Source: Liquidambar formosana
Taxonomy: Eukaryota > Streptophyta > Magnoliopsida > Saxifragales > Altingiaceae
DNA length: 64,000 nucleotides
NCBI GenBank assembly: GCA_039720395.1
Contig: CM077820.1
Span: 55,744,196-55,808,195, forward strand
Direction of reading: 5' to 3'
The notes under the pieces were generated by a model. That model was not told the DNA's origin. It was given only the letters and a program-made list of their open reading frames with translations, and ran no database searches. Below are positions 47,417-61,159 of the stretch, piece by piece; positions within the stretch are counted from its first letter, which is position 1; each line of letters starts with the position of its first letter. The translations under genes were made by a program, and so were the position numbers.

Positions 47417-48033
47417 GCTAGCAGGCAGGGGCGGATGCACTAAGGTGCATCTGCCCTCCTGTGCAACCACTCAAATTAAAAAAAAAAAAAAGAAAAGAAT
47501 AAGTAATGTGTTTTAAATTTATTTAAGTGCTTTAACCCCTTGAGAAAAAATGGTTAATTTTGATTAAATTTGGTTAAATTTTAGTTAAATTTACTAATGT
47601 ACACCACTTTTGTACATTATATAAAGTTGGGTTTAATTTGTAAATTTGTTTTTATGGCGTGCTTGTTAGTCTTATGTATTATTTTATAATTTCTATTCAA
47701 TCATGTCAATGTGTGGTCCTGTGACTTTTCCTCTTTTCGCATCTTATTGAGACTTTGTCCTACATAGGGTAGATGGAGATAGGAGTGGTAAGAGTAATAT
47801 ATAAGGTTCTACGTTCTTAAAAGTCATCTACACATTTGAAAGTATAGCATGTTTATCGTTTTATGTCATTTCACCACTTCTAGTCAACCATGCCGATATG
47901 TGGTTCTACCTTTCTCTCTTCTTTATCTAGCAAATTTTTTTTGATACGCATCTTTATCTAGCAAATATATATATATAAATAATTTAAAAGTGCAACCACT
48001 GGGAAAATTTTCTAGATCCGCCCCAGCTAGCAG
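47417..48033. mobile_element. Non-autonomous hAT element with 8-bp TSD
   Basis: The element (47425-48025, 601 bp) has ends with GGGGCGGAT on the left and ATCCGCCCC on the right. GCTAGCAG flanks it exactly at 47417-47424 and 48026-48033. An 8-bp duplication and CAGGGGCGGA-type ends are typical of hAT transposons. There is no transposase frame. It landed 14 bases outside the plus-strand Helitron's 3' end. Confidence 0.88.
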
Positions 48034-49694
48034 GAGTAGTGATTCCAGGCTGGTTCATCACTGCCATGTCAAAAGCCATTTAACATGTTGACGTGTTGTG
48101 GAGGTGGCGCATATATATTGAAGCTTTGTCTGCTCTAATAAATGGTCTTATTTTGCGCACGAAATAGGTATCCAGGCTGCGTGTTTGGAAGGAGACCCAA
48201 GTATAGTAATGGAGGCCATTGCAAAGACTGAAGATGATTTTTCTCACTTTGGTCTGATTATCGAGGATATCATGGCATATATTATTCCATCCATTTAGAA
48301 CTTTTGATTTTGGTCATGGTAGGAGGCAAGCTAAGGAGGCACCCAACGCTTTGGCTCCCCTTGTTTCTGTTGAAGATTTCACAAATTGCATGGATTGAAG
48401 AGGCTCCCAGCTTCCTCAAACCTCTAATCCCATCTAATTTTGCTTCTTTGATTTAATAATATTGGTCGTCATTCTTATCAAAACTAATAACAGTTGATAA
48501 CAACTCCACCCCAAACTCAAGCCGGCGTTCTGAATTCTTTTTTTTTTTTTTTTTCCAAATGGAAACATTTTTGAGATTCTACTGTCATGTTAATTACTCG
48601 TCCTAACTAGCCAACTAGTGGGACCAAATGGAAAATTCAACTCTTTATCTGCAATGGATTTCCATTTTTTTTTTCTCTTACCCTCTATTTAGTTCGCAGA
48701 TTCTATTATGGAAAAAAAAAAAAAAAAAGAAAGAAAGGAAGGAAAGAAAATGTGAGAAAAATATAAAATTTTCTCTTGTTTGGTTGTGTAGAAAAAAAAA
48801 TGTAAATTCTTAAGAGAAATATTTTTTTTATGTTTAGTTGTTGAGAGGAAAATGAAGGGAAAGAAAAATTTAATGATAAAAGGTCCTTTTTAAATTGCAT
48901 TTTTTGAAAAAGTCATTAATTATCATATTAACAACACAATTCCACACTGATGTGTGATCTTATAAGTGTGGAGCTTCATTTTTTTTCCCCAATATTTATC
49001 CTACCAAACAGTTTACTACTAAATTATCCTTTGACACATCTTATTTTATTGTTGAATAACACTTCAATTCTGAGAGGAAAACAATTTTAAATGATGCAAT
49101 CACCTACATGATTAACTTCATTGGTTCATGGGACTCATGATACAGAAGATAAAACAGCCAGACACAATCTTCATGAAATTCCCCTCCCACTTCTTGGCCG
49201 TCCTGCATTTGCTCTGTGGGCAAATTTAAACAGCACTAAGATCTATATGCACCCCTGATAAGTGATGACACAAAAAAATGTCAACGGTATCATATACCTC
49301 TATCAAGTAATGACTTCCTCTTTGTTGAATTGTTAAAGATAAAAGGACCCATTAAATTATAATTTTAAAAACATAATAAAAAGAAATGGGTGGAAGAAGT
49401 TAGACAACATTACCTGACAATAAGTATAGAGGACACCACACTTATATTATACACTTGAAAAAAAACCCAATCAACGTGAATAATCATGAAGACAGGAATA
49501 TATTATTAGCAAGAAATGAGTTGAGCACAAGGTATTTCTAGCTATTACATAACTTGATTGCCAGACTTAGATTTGTGTTGAAAACAGATCAATGCAACTC
49601 TTTGCTTGAATCCAGATCAGCAATTTGAATTAATAACATACACCAATTCTAATGACATTGCAAAAAATGGAGGTATTGGATCATTTCATACACG
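48034..49694. other. Intergenic DNA, no gene seen
   Basis: Contains T and A runs (48538-48554, 48713-48729), and a G/A-rich stretch with TTGTTTGGTTGTGTAG that resembles common MITE ends, though no partner end was found. No protein-like frame. Confidence 0.45.
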
Positions 49695-50194
49695 ATCAAC
49701 TTGCACTGGGATTTGTTGGATCAGCAGCCTACTTCCTTGGGCAAGCTGAAGAAAGATGACCTGGTTCACCACACTCGTAGCATGTCCTCCTCTTTTCCTT
49801 CTTCCCACTGCCAGAGCTCATCCCAGCACCATCAGCTTTCCCACTTGTTGGCGAGCTTGAATCGGTTGTTGCTCCTTTCACAGGAATCGCACAGCTTATC
49901 TTCACAAATCTCCCAAGAGCAATCTCTTGATCCAACTTTAATGCCATTGTCAAATAGAGATTATTGGAGAAATCAACATGGGCATAGCCTCAGAATTCCC
50001 CTGTTTCCTTGTCCATACCAAAACGGATAGATGATACGCTGCAATCTGAAAAAAAGATCATCCTCAGTTATATCCCATGACAAATTTCCGACAGAGATTC
50101 TATTGTAGCCCTCCACAACTTCTGGGGCGAAGGGAGAGGCTTTGTTGGCTCGAGTTGTCTTGTAAGGCTGGATTTTCAGGAACAGTCCTTAAAT
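49695..50194 (-). pseudogene. PHIP1-like RRM/zinc-knuckle protein fragment, disabled
   Basis: Resembles phragmoplastin-interacting protein PHIP1, an RNA-binding protein of the cell plate. The minus strand reads GLFLKIQPYKTTRANKA, EVVEGYNR, VGNLSWDITEDDL (RRM start), then after a frameshift near 50050 the segment VSSIRFGMDKETGEF. A TGA at 49990-49992 stands where the RNP1 motif has Arg (*GYAHVDF). The rest is MALKLDQEIALGRFVKISCA and the CCHC knuckle CYECGEPGHLSSAC. A TAG at 49729-49731 stops the frame, and AADPTNPSA follows beyond it. An in-frame TAA also lies at the left start. Only this segment is present, after an acceptor-like CCTCAG. Four lesions make it dead. Confidence 0.83.
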
Positions 50195-52761
50195 CTGAGG
50201 AAGGTGACACAATTAAGTTATTAGAAAATGAGTAAAATAACAAGGTGGATGGTTACCTTGCAAAGGTGCCAAATGCATATAAACATGTGGGATAATAGCA
50301 GATCTTGAGCCAAACTTGGGTAACTAAACTCATTTAACAGCCATAGTAGTTGGGTTTTGGAGTCTTTAAATCTCCGCTCTTGTGCTGAAAATTCTCATCG
50401 ATTTGAATGTTGAAACTGGTAGAACCATGTGCTTGGGGAGGTAACAACCTATGGCATAACTGGTGACCATGAATATGCTCAACTTGGCTGGCATTAGTTC
50501 ACATATTGGGCAGAATCAATACAAGCCTATCCTTTTACTTCCGCAAGATTTAGTCTGTTTGAAAGTAAAAATAACATAGATATTCTGCAAAAATCCAAAA
50601 CCCCAGCTGTTTGTTTTTACTCAAAACTCCCAAAATTCAAAGATAACGTTCAACATGAGGAAAGAGATTAGAATCCTAAGAAATCATAAAACTCATAAAT
50701 TTCTGGTTTATGGCTGAAAAAGAAAATATTCAGTGTTACAATGTACCCCATGCATCTTTCATGCAAAGGATTACACTTGAACTCCAAAATCATTGATTGT
50801 GGTCTATATATCTCGAGTTCTATGAGAGCTGCCTTATGTAGATTGATGTTGCTGTTTTTCACAAAAGAGTTAGCAAGCCTAGCCACACAAGCCATTAATT
50901 CAAGAAAATAACTCGAATAATTTTCTTAAGAGCGTTCAGCATAGGGACACAAATAACTTGAATAATAATTTAATATTCCTCCCCATTTCTTTTCCCATTG
51001 TGTTTCAGTCAGTAGCAGCATAGAACTATTACAGATCCCACGCTCCCCACAAACATTGCAGAGCTACATTAGCAGCAAAATGAAGTTTGATAATAATATG
51101 GGAAAGGGGAAGATGAACAAATTTGGGAGAGAATCAAATCCTCTCAATTTACTTCATCTGAAGATAAGTGCACTTTGTAACTAGCAGCATAGGTTGCAAG
51201 TAATTCCATTCTGCCATCCCATAATTGAAATATACCAGCCATAAACACTGCAGCAATGATCTCTTATAGATATTGCTTTTCTGTCAATGTTTCGTTAGGC
51301 AAACATATATTGGCATAATCCTAGTTCTAGTTGACCACTGAAGTGGTGAAAGTTTAATATTGTTGGATTCAACTTGAATATGATAGATTCAAATCAATTC
51401 CATCACAACCATATCCACAAAATCCATTTACCAATTCTAATGACAATGCAAAAAACCCAAATCTCCATCACCACCACACAACCTCAACTCAATAAAAATA
51501 AACCCAGTACCAATTATGATGGAGTGCTCCACCTATACTGTCAAGATGTAATACAATACTCTTCCATATATCTATAATTGTAGCCTACATGTACATTTTT
51601 TTATAGTAGATTCATTATTTATTTATTTATTTATTTTAGAGAGAAAGTAAGCTCTTCAAAGCAACACCTCTAATCAAACAAATTTTTTCTCTCAAAAATT
51701 TCATCAAATAGTTTGGATGCAAATGGTAACAACCCAAAGCCAATACAGCCAGCCCAAAAACAATATCAGTCACAATAAGCTGAACTTGCAAATGGATGGA
51801 AAATAAATTGCTAACATCAAATCTACAAATGGACGATTCTTACTAGAAGAAATGGCAAAGGAAGACATAGAGATCATAATTTGTACAAGAAGCTTAGCTT
51901 TGCATGTGTTGATCTTCAAGACCTAGATGGCGAAATCTCTCACTAACAACTCAGAACTTAAAATGAAGAACAAAAACAAATTTTCTTATACAATGGGTAC
52001 GAGTAAAAGATTGGATCTAGATGTACCTGTTAGTGCTTTTCGAGTAAACATCAACGAGGAGGTGGCCTTTGATAATTAGAGACCATCCATTTGGAGGAAT
52101 GGCCGCCAATTGAAGGAAGGCATCGGTCAGAGTTCAACGGCGGTGATCTGCAATTGGAAGTCACTGATGTTGCCGTTGATGGAAGGTTGATGGGAGTGTT
52201 CAGTGCGGATCACTGATAGTGATCGCAGGGAGGAAGAAGGAAACAGAGACGAGGGATTGAGATTAGAGCCCGATAAAATTTTCTAAAAAAATTTCCCAAA
52301 CTTTCCTTATGGTTTTAAAAGGAAAATCTGATATGAAATTTTCGGCCCTTTTTTCCATATCATTGTTTTTCCTCCCACTTTTCTTTTGCAACCAAACGTC
52401 GGAAAAGGAGATTCCTTCATAAATTTTTTTCCCTTTCCGTTGCTTTTTCCATGAACCAAACACAGCGTTAATATCCTTACAGCCAGAATATTCATCTGGT
52501 TGGGAGTTTTATCAAATCTGCCAGAATCCAAATAATATTAATCAAAGAGTTGGCCGTGCAATGGTAAAAAGCTTATCAAAAGTAGTGAAAAATCCATATT
52601 TACATTTCAAAACAACAAAAATGTACCAAAGAGGAAAATTAATCTCACAAAAAAACAAAACAAAACTACATAGCTTGGCATGGCATAATACAACATTGAA
52701 ACTCCCATTCCTCTTCAACTGTACAGAACAGATTGCAAATCTTGTTCCCTCTGAGAAATAT
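50195..52761. other. Intergenic DNA, possible leader exon near 52.0-52.3 kb
   Basis: AT-rich, with ATTT repeats (51618-51638). The stretch 52040-52260 is less AT-rich and unlike its surroundings, as leader exons often are, but no coding frame or splice partner was found. 52440-52475 holds a minus-strand CGCTGTGTTTGGTTCATGG like a MITE end, without a visible partner. The last part is the PHYA 3' UTR. Confidence 0.4.
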
Positions 52762-55028
52762 TCAGTCCCTTGGCTTACGGGCAGCAGCAAGTTCAACAGA
52801 TATGATGAAAGTTGATTTGCCTGCTTCCCTTAGATACTGGACATCTCCATTCATGAGCTTCACCAGCTTTCTGCTGATAAGCAGACTGATGCCATCCTCT
52901 GACTCATCAACATTACCTCCAAACATCTGGTTCAGCAAGGCTTCTGGTACGCCACCTGCATGTGTTATCCTGATCCAAGAAAATAAAGCAAGCCGGTAAT
53001 GATTTAGGCTGATTCTCTAAATAATGCAGTCATAACAAGAAAGCCAAAGACAAGCACCATTTTCATCATAAATAAAAAGCATCTATGCATTTCTTCATCA
53101 CAAAAGAAAGGACTGGCTAAATGGTTAGCACCAACCACATGGGTTCAATCGATGATTGTTGGATCCATCACATGGTAAGCCCACTTCCCCACCTCTCTCT
53201 CTCTCTCGCTCTCTCTCTCTCTCTCCCCCCCCCCCCCCCCCCCCCTCTCTGACTTACCTATACAGGCTTTTGAAATGTCAGTATAACGTTGAGAATTGTT
53301 ATGTTGGAACTGTCTTTGTTGCTAGCATGACAGGTTAAAGAATCTATCACACACCAAAAAGCTGTGGAAACAACAAATACTACTCAGCCAATTTTTTTCT
53401 TTCTTCGCTGGGCAGCATCTCTATAACATTTCCCAATAAAATAAGAAAGTGCAGACTACACAGCAGAACCATTTACTTGTACAAATAGCATAGACATTCT
53501 TATGATGGTTTGACACTATAATTTTCGACTCCTGCCTAATATCAATCTATCTGAAAAGTAATGTGCAAGTCTATCATGAAGTAGTTAATACCTGAGTTCC
53601 AGATTCGCAAGATGAACAGATTCTCCCAACCGATCTTTGGTCAAACTAGCTGCAACATATAGCTGGCCTCCAGTGGGGCTAAAATTTACTGATATTAACA
53701 AGAAATCAGCAAGGACTTGCTGAAGCCTAACACTATCTCCATACAAGGTTTCAGTCATGATCTCTTCTGCTGCATCATTAACAATACGGATGCCCTTTCC
53801 ATTGCTTTTTATCATGACTTGACTGATGGAGGCAACCAGCACCTCATGCAGAGTAAACTCGACCATTTCCAGATCCAAGTAGCTGTCACAAATGAGAACA
53901 TAGAAGTGTTACATTGCACAACAGATCAGTGAAAATCCACGAACTGAAAAACAGAATTATTCCTCCCCTCATTTCCACTTTATCCTTCCTTGATTCACAT
54001 ATCCATAGTTCCTTAACTCTTCATTATTTGACTTGACCACAACCACGTATGCACAGGGAAGTGCACACTATCAAAATATTTTAGGACATGTAAAATTATA
54101 AAGAGATGAGATTCTTATTGACTCTTATACGGCCTAGTTGATATCCAACATACATGCCATTAATATATCAGTGGACACCTTAGATTGTTTAGTCAACACT
54201 CAACAGTGCCTTTTCCACGGCCTCTACTTGGGTGAGCCCAATCATTCATCATATAAACTGAGTGGCAGTTAATAAATTGTTTGTGTGCATGCAAATTTTT
54301 TGTATACTCAGGTGTAAAATACTCTTATGCTACATGCTGGAAAAATCCAAACAACAGTGCAGGAATTCTGAAAACGGATATATCCTCGTCGCAATCCAAA
54401 ACTGCCCGAGATGTGGACACATGGCTCAATTGGGAGTGAAGTAAAAGGGAAAGCTATATATATCCATTGTTCTTTCAAAAAACAACATTAACTGGGAGAA
54501 AAAGCACAACACTTGGTGAAGTGAAATCACATAGCAAGCAGAACTCAATCAAGAGTAAGCCAGACAAAGGGTAGAGTGTACTATTACTATCCTGGAAACA
54601 ACACTCTCTTATTAAAACATATTCAAATAACTACTCAATTCCCATATTCAAATATATTCAATATTCAGTCCAACATGCATACCAAGCCCACTTTATAATT
54701 AGAAAAAATAATGGCCCCATACAACAGGGCAAGGCATCTTGGATTGAGTTTGAGACCTAATCTAGTATAATATTAAATTATACTTAAAATTTTAAATTAG
54801 AATTTTTTCACAACCAAACTAGGGAAACTTGAGTGAACTTGAACAACCTGAAACAAGATCAAATTATGACTCCTGGAAATAACAAACCCTCTATTAATTT
54901 TTTAAAAAATAATTAACGTACTGCATCAAAATTTAATCTCCTCTAAAAATCTAGGGCTGGTGTCATAAAGAAGGGGAGGGGGTACGTGGTCATGTTGGAT
55001 TGGGTTTTTGTTTTTTTTTTTGTTTTTG

Positions 55029-55072
<44 letters not shown>

Positions 55073-58000
55073 TGTGGAAGCCACCTATGACTCTGTACTC
55101 CCAGAACTCCTTACAGAAAGCTTTGCACTTAAAACAAAATTCGTCTAAGGCATGCATGTAAACAAAGTCAATTAATATAAAACAAGAAGAAAATTACTAA
55201 TCATTACACATTCGATATTATCATACCCGTCAATGATGCTATCAAGATCTGTATCATCAAGAATCTTGTTGAGCTGCCGCTGGCACTGGGCACTAGTATG
55301 CAGAAGCTGTTTCTGTTCTTCACCCAATTCAGTACCCTCCATCATCTTTCGAGAAAATATAATCCCAGATAGAGGATTCCGGATCTGCCTTTTTATATAA
55401 GCTAATGCTTTCAATCTCTTCAAGGCAGTTTGCTCTGATAACCGCTGAATATGAAGTGCTTGTTGCAGCTCTTGGCTTGCAAGCTGCAAGAAGCAAAAGA
55501 CCCCAGTGACTGCACTCTCTCTGTCCAATTTGTTGCTCACACAGAGCAGGCATTCTACATACTTTCCACTCCGTGAAAAGAAACCAAAAGGAACCTTTTC
55601 AGATTCCTGACCAGTCATAGCATTATTAAGTACAATACCAAGACTCACAAAAGACTCTTGATTCTTGAGACGACAGCATGCAGTGTGGGTCCCAAAAACC
55701 TCCCCCAAAAGCATTTTATCTATTACCTCCTCTCGATCCCACCCAGATAACTTTGTCATTGCTGGATTCCACTCAGAGCACCAACCAAATTCATCTGTGC
55801 CAAATATTGGGGGGATCAATGGGCTTGGGTTCTGTACGATCGCTTTATAATCACCTTCTATCCGAGTGAACTTGTCCATGACTGTCTTCTGGCAGGTGAT
55901 ATCTTGAGCTACAAAACACACCCCCACAACATTATCACGCAGGTCCCTGCTTGCACAAGCATTCACGACTAAGCTGACAGGGCCATAGTCTCTCCTAGAC
56001 CCATGTGTTCTAATTTCAAATTGGACACTTTGCTCCTCCTTGCCTGATCACAAAAAGAACGTAAGAGAACACGACATAAAAAGAGAAGGTAAGAGAACAT
56101 GATGTAAAATTATTTAGATCTAAAATATAATATATATATATGACTCAATGGACTAAATCCCTTTGTTTCAAGCATGGAAAATACACTAACCCCAACAACC
56201 CCCATCTCACCCCCCCCCCCCTCCAATGCCCCCTTTTCAAAGGAAAAAAAAGGAACACCCACACACAAACTTCTCCTCTTTTTCCCAATTCTTTTTACAA
56301 GGACAAGATGAATGGGCTAGTTAATAATCTTATGCTCTCCAGCTCTTCTCCACCAATGTGATGATGCACATGCTAGGAATCTCAGATAGGATAATTTACA
56401 GAGAGTTTGAATGAAAAATTGGAATAAGACATACCCTGCAATGCCAAATATAACATCTTCTTAACTGTCTCTGCTGAAGAATCTTCCACGAGTGTCAGAA
56501 AATGCTTCCCAATTGCTCTATCGACAGGAAGACCAGTTAACTCAGCAATTTTTGTATTCCACCCATTAACCAGCCCATCAACGTCAACCGCCAAGATTGG
56601 CACCGTGGCTGTTTCAATCAAACGGACCATCTCACTTGTCACTGCTTCCAGTTCCTGCATCCCTTCAATTTTGAGTTCGTTGAGCCTCGTATGGATTGTA
56701 TTGGTGTTCAAATCCTTGGTTTCAATGTCTTTAAACGTGTTCCTCAAAATAAGCTGCAAAGAGTGGATAGCATCCATTTCATAGTCCTTCCAAGGTACAC
56801 TCCTCGTCTTTACAACTTCAAGGAAAGCTTTGAATGACGATCTTGGGTGCATCCTCCTACCATCATCCTTCTCACCAGGTTCATGCTTCGCACCACCCCA
56901 TCGAATTTCTGCGGCAGTGTGGGACCGGAACCAGAAAAGCATATCCTTGGAAGTTATCCTCACAGCTGCCATCCCACATACTACATCACCAACAGCAACA
57001 GCCCCTGGGAATCCCGCATCATACAAGCTATCTGTACTCAAACCAGTGGAATCCATGTGGTACTCGGCAAGCCACAAGGCTATATCTTGCAAATGTAAGT
57101 CACTTGGAGTTACTCCCAATCTCCATATCTTATTTTTGTATAATAGGGCAGCCCCATCACATTTTACAAGATCCATTATATTTGGGCTCTGTGACACAAT
57201 ACCTAGGGGTGCATCTCGCATCAGCATATCACACAAGAGTGTCTGGGTACGCAGAATGTTCTTCTCAAGAATCTGATTTTCTAATTCTAACTCTTTATTG
57301 ACATGGATGGCAAACACTTGAGCTAGAAACTCACAAGCATACCGAAGAGGGAAGGGAACAAACCTCGGAGTTGTGTTATGGCATACCACTAAGCCCCAAA
57401 GCCTCTTTCTCTTTTGTAGCTGTCCAAGATTAGAGCTCTCACCCTCTTCATCCCCCTCATTGACTACTACTGCCATAACCAGAGAAGCAATGGAGCTCAT
57501 ATTCTCCATATACTGTAAATGACAACTGTGGGGCGCCCGTAGGGTTGAGCCACACAAGGTTAGATCAAATGAAAGCTTCTCATCTTGAAGCACCCTTACA
57601 TGTTTCGCATGACAATCACAGATCATACGGACCTTATTCTTCATGAATAAAAAACGTGCAGCTTGAGGGATATCTGTGGCTGGATAATGCAAACCCAGAT
57701 ATGGCTCCAGCCCTGGCTTTGTGATTTCAGACACAACCTCCCCATGATCATCATCATGAAATTTATAGGTCATCACCCTGTCATAACCCGTGAGTTCAAA
57801 AACTTCTTGAACCATTGTATCACAAAGCCTTTCCAAGCTCCCACTAGGCAAAGACTGCAATCGAGTAATTGCTTTGGCTGCCAGCTTGTATGATTGCAGG
57901 GCCCCTGCAGCAGTCATGGGAACTTCGTAAGGCTTCACGGGTTCAAAGTCAATGATCAAGCTACCAGTTACCCTATGGACAATTGCATAAAAGGGCTTCC

Positions 58001-58490
58001 CAGAAGTTTTGCAATGAACTAAGATGGGATTCAAGAGAGAAACATCTCCGAACCCTAAGGCCTTTTGCAATGCAGATGCACTGGGGGCAGTGAAGATGGT
58101 CCTTACATCAGTTCCAATGCCAAGAACTGGGTGGTCTCCAACGCTTGGGACTGCGTGAGTAACCATTGTCAGCATTTCAGGGGAATTCTCACTGTAAGCA
58201 ATGACCTTGAAAGTTTTCTCATCTAGGGCCAACAAGCATCCAAATGGCTGGATCAGCTTGCCTTTCTGTATGTGATGGAGGTAAGCTGTGGTTACTTTGT
58301 CAGTCCTAGGTTGTTGATCTCCACTAACAGGACCAGTAAAACGAACTGAACTCGAGTAGTCAAAGGAACTTCCCGACTCCTCAAAATCTGCATGGAGCTT
58401 TGCATCAACAGTGGTCTGAGCGATAATCCTAGCACTGTGTTTTGATCGGCTAGAATTGCCGGAAGATTGGCTAGGTCTTGAAGAAGACAT
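52762..58490 (-). CDS. PHYA: Phytochrome A photoreceptor
   Basis: Red/far-red photoreceptor, cytosolic in the dark and imported to the nucleus in light. Four coding exons on the minus strand: 58490-56435, 56043-55227, 53882-53592, 52969-52762, all GT-AG, giving 1,123 aa. The start [12 protein letters not shown] is the PHYA N-terminus. A frame extends two codons upstream, but only from GTG, so ATG 58490-58488 is chosen. Domains in order: Ser-rich N-terminal extension, PAS and GAF with chromophore Cys323 ([11 protein letters not shown]) and PATDIP, PHY domain, two PAS repeats (about 620-880, [37 protein letters not shown]), and the histidine-kinase-related domain without catalytic His. The end is [10 protein letters not shown]. 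The coding plan matches known PHYA genes. An acceptor-like CCCCCCAG at 58503-58510 suggests the usual 5'-UTR intron. Confidence 0.97.
53195..53245. repeat. (CT)n followed by C21 in PHYA intron 3
   Basis: A CT microsatellite passes into a 21-base C run (53225-53245). PHYA intron 2 also carries a long T tract followed by (GT)n at about 55031-55074. Both are noncoding. Confidence 0.95.
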
Positions 58491-58502
58491 TTTCACTCAA
58501 CC

Positions 58503-61088
58503 TGGGGGGAAAAAGGAAGAAAATTTTATTTTGAAATTCTAAATAAAGGAACCACTTAAACTAGTTGTTGGAATCTATATTATAATAGTACTTGCGCACT
58601 TCAAATATTTTCATCATCAACACACTAGTAGTTGTAGTTGTAACAACAGCACTAATAATAATGATAAGGATGATGCTAATGATGATGGTAGCAATAAAAG
58701 AGTTGTAGAATTTTTGTGAATATGCTTTACATGTTGCTGAAAAAGGCCCCATCAAGTTAAGAAAACTCATTTAAAAGGACAATCCAATACTGTATTCATA
58801 ATTAAACCAAGTTACACTTGTTTTCTTCCTCTTTACAGGTGAAAAAACCAATATGCCCAAATATTCATCTTAAATAGCAGAAATAAATTTTCCACCCTAA
58901 AACAGAGACGTATATAGGAAAGTGATCAGTAATAAACAGAAGCGCTACTCGTAACTGAAGCTCTAATTGCTCTGATCCTAGCTTCATCATCCTATAATCA
59001 ATCTAAGCTTCAATTAAGCAAGCCCCTTTTTCTTTATAACATGAAAATAGCACAAGTTCATTGTACATATACAACCAAGAGAGAGAGAAGAAAACCATGA
59101 TTGAGAAGAAAAAAAATTAGTAAAGCAGGTAATTAAGAAGAGAATATAATGCTACGACGAAACAGCAACTTCTACAGTCGCACAGACGGATTTGCCCAAA
59201 AAAAAAAATAAAATTGAAGAGCAATACTTTCCAGGAGAGTGTACATACAGTCGGTACTTCCAAAAGAACAAATCTTTGCTGGGAAATATAGAAAAGAAAT
59301 GAAAACACTACAAACCTTATAAACTCTGAGATGAGAAGAAGGCAAAACACAGTTGTCTACGATCCAATCTTGTTATTGTGCAGCTGAAATGGGAAAAGCA
59401 GGTTGAAGGAGCTATAAGATATAGGGAACTTCCAACTCTGCCCACTAAACCCCAACCCCACCATCAAAATGCTAAAAATCCCATCACCCCAAATCTCGAT
59501 CACCGCCTCCTCCTGTTCTGACGCCTTCTGGTGAGTGGGGACCACCCAACCCAAGTATGCTCACAAGAAAGTTAATCAAAATATTCAATATTCTTCTTGT
59601 GGCATAAACGACGGAGTACTATCAGAAAGAAGAGAAGAGACACATACTTGAAACATGGATGGATGGATGGATGGGTGATGGTCTGGTTTCCAAAGTGGGA
59701 CAGTAAGGGTAGTTCATCACGCCAGCAATAGCATGAACTGGAATTTTGATTCGTTGCGGCTTTATGGAAGTGCTGGAATGACTTTCTATTTGGAGGAGTC
59801 GGTGCTTGATTGAAATCCCATCCCAATTTTATATTATTATTATATATGTAGAGTGGGATAGAGATGTCCCTCCCTGTTCTTTATCGTGATAGTTCCCACC
59901 TAAAGAAATCAAGGAGGAGGGACGCACTCTAGTGAGGTTCTCCGTACTGTAAAAACTCATCCGAATTGGGGTTGACAGTCACAGCCCCCATCCCTCCACC
60001 TCGAGTCCCAACAAGCCCCTGCGTTATGGCATTCACGTGTACACCTCACCCCCGTGTCAGAGGTTGCCAATCACTTTGTGGGTCAGATACCCGACTCACC
60101 GCCATCTGACGCACCTTACCCATAGTGGACATTTCCACCCCATCCCCATGCTGCAGCTTCTTGTAGATTCGTCTTCGAGGATGATGTTACCTGTATCAGT
60201 AAAAGGAGGTAGAACAGCAGCGATTTGGAGCTAAAATTCCCTGTGAAGTGTCATCCAACCCATGGAAACGCCTTTTCGAGCCTACGGAATGATGGAGGGA
60301 CCCAAGGCCGCATTTCGTAGCTTCTCACAAGAGCATCAGTGAATGCTAAATTTCATTTCTATTGGGAAAGGAAAATCAGCACGGACACAAATTAAGACTG
60401 TTCAAACAAATCTTCTTACAAAAATGGAAGGATAAATTTTACTCCGTAATATTCATACTACTTATTAGAATTTTTTAGGGGCAATTTTAGATTCATCGGC
60501 CTATAAGAAAAAATAATTACAATTAATAGTTATTCTTAGTTAAGTTAGCAATTATTTATTAGGAAATTTGGTAAGAATTTTGCATTGAATTAAAATTACT
60601 TTTGTGTAACCCAATGAATCTAAAATCACCCCCATATTTTTATGTAACCATATATGGATAGGGATCAATTTATACCTGTTGTAAAAATTTTTAATGTGTT
60701 ACCCTATTTAATATATTTTTATAAAAATCATAATTCATCAAATCTTCTTTTAAATTAGATAATTCTCTCGTACATATCCTACATATCAACTATTAAATTA
60801 ATCAGATATTAAAAAACAATTTGTTTGTAAATAAAGACAAAACCAGGATTTATTTTTTATAGGAGCCAAATTAAACAAGCGCTCAAAAATTTTTAAATGA
60901 AAAATCTACCTAAAAACCTTTTGCAATTTAGAGACCTATTTTAGAATTTCAAAAACTAAATGGGAAAAAAATTTTGATGAAAAAAAATTATTTAGGGAAA
61001 AAACACTCCGGTAGTTAAGTAGCAAACAGGAGAAGCCCCAAATCTATTTTCTTTTATTTTCCTTTTTTATTTTTTCCCCGAAAAGGAT
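58503..61088. other. PHYA 5' leader intron, promoter and shared intergenic region
   Basis: From the acceptor at 58503 the minus strand is most likely a long 5'-UTR intron, as in other PHYA genes. The matching donor and leader exon were not fixed. TATA-like AT runs lie at about 59829-59848, and the GGATGGATGGAT run at 59654-59671 may be in the leader. The region 60040-60240 is less AT-rich. PHYA and the tyrosyl-tRNA synthetase are divergent, so this interval holds both promoters. No other gene was recognised. Confidence 0.5.
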
Positions 61089-61159
61089 ATGATTTGTAAG
61101 GCGAATGGTGTGAGCGTGAGGGTTCGCCGCCCGAGAGAAGAGAGCCCCGGTCAGCAGGA

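Noticed and set aside
52260..52475. Possible MITE with a GCTGTGTTTGGTTCATGG end
   Set aside because: Only one end could be seen; no inverted partner or target duplication.
58491..58496. PHYA start two codons upstream (reads MKMSSS)
   Set aside because: The first codon is GTG on the minus strand; the true ATG is 58490-58488 and gives the usual MSSSRPS.
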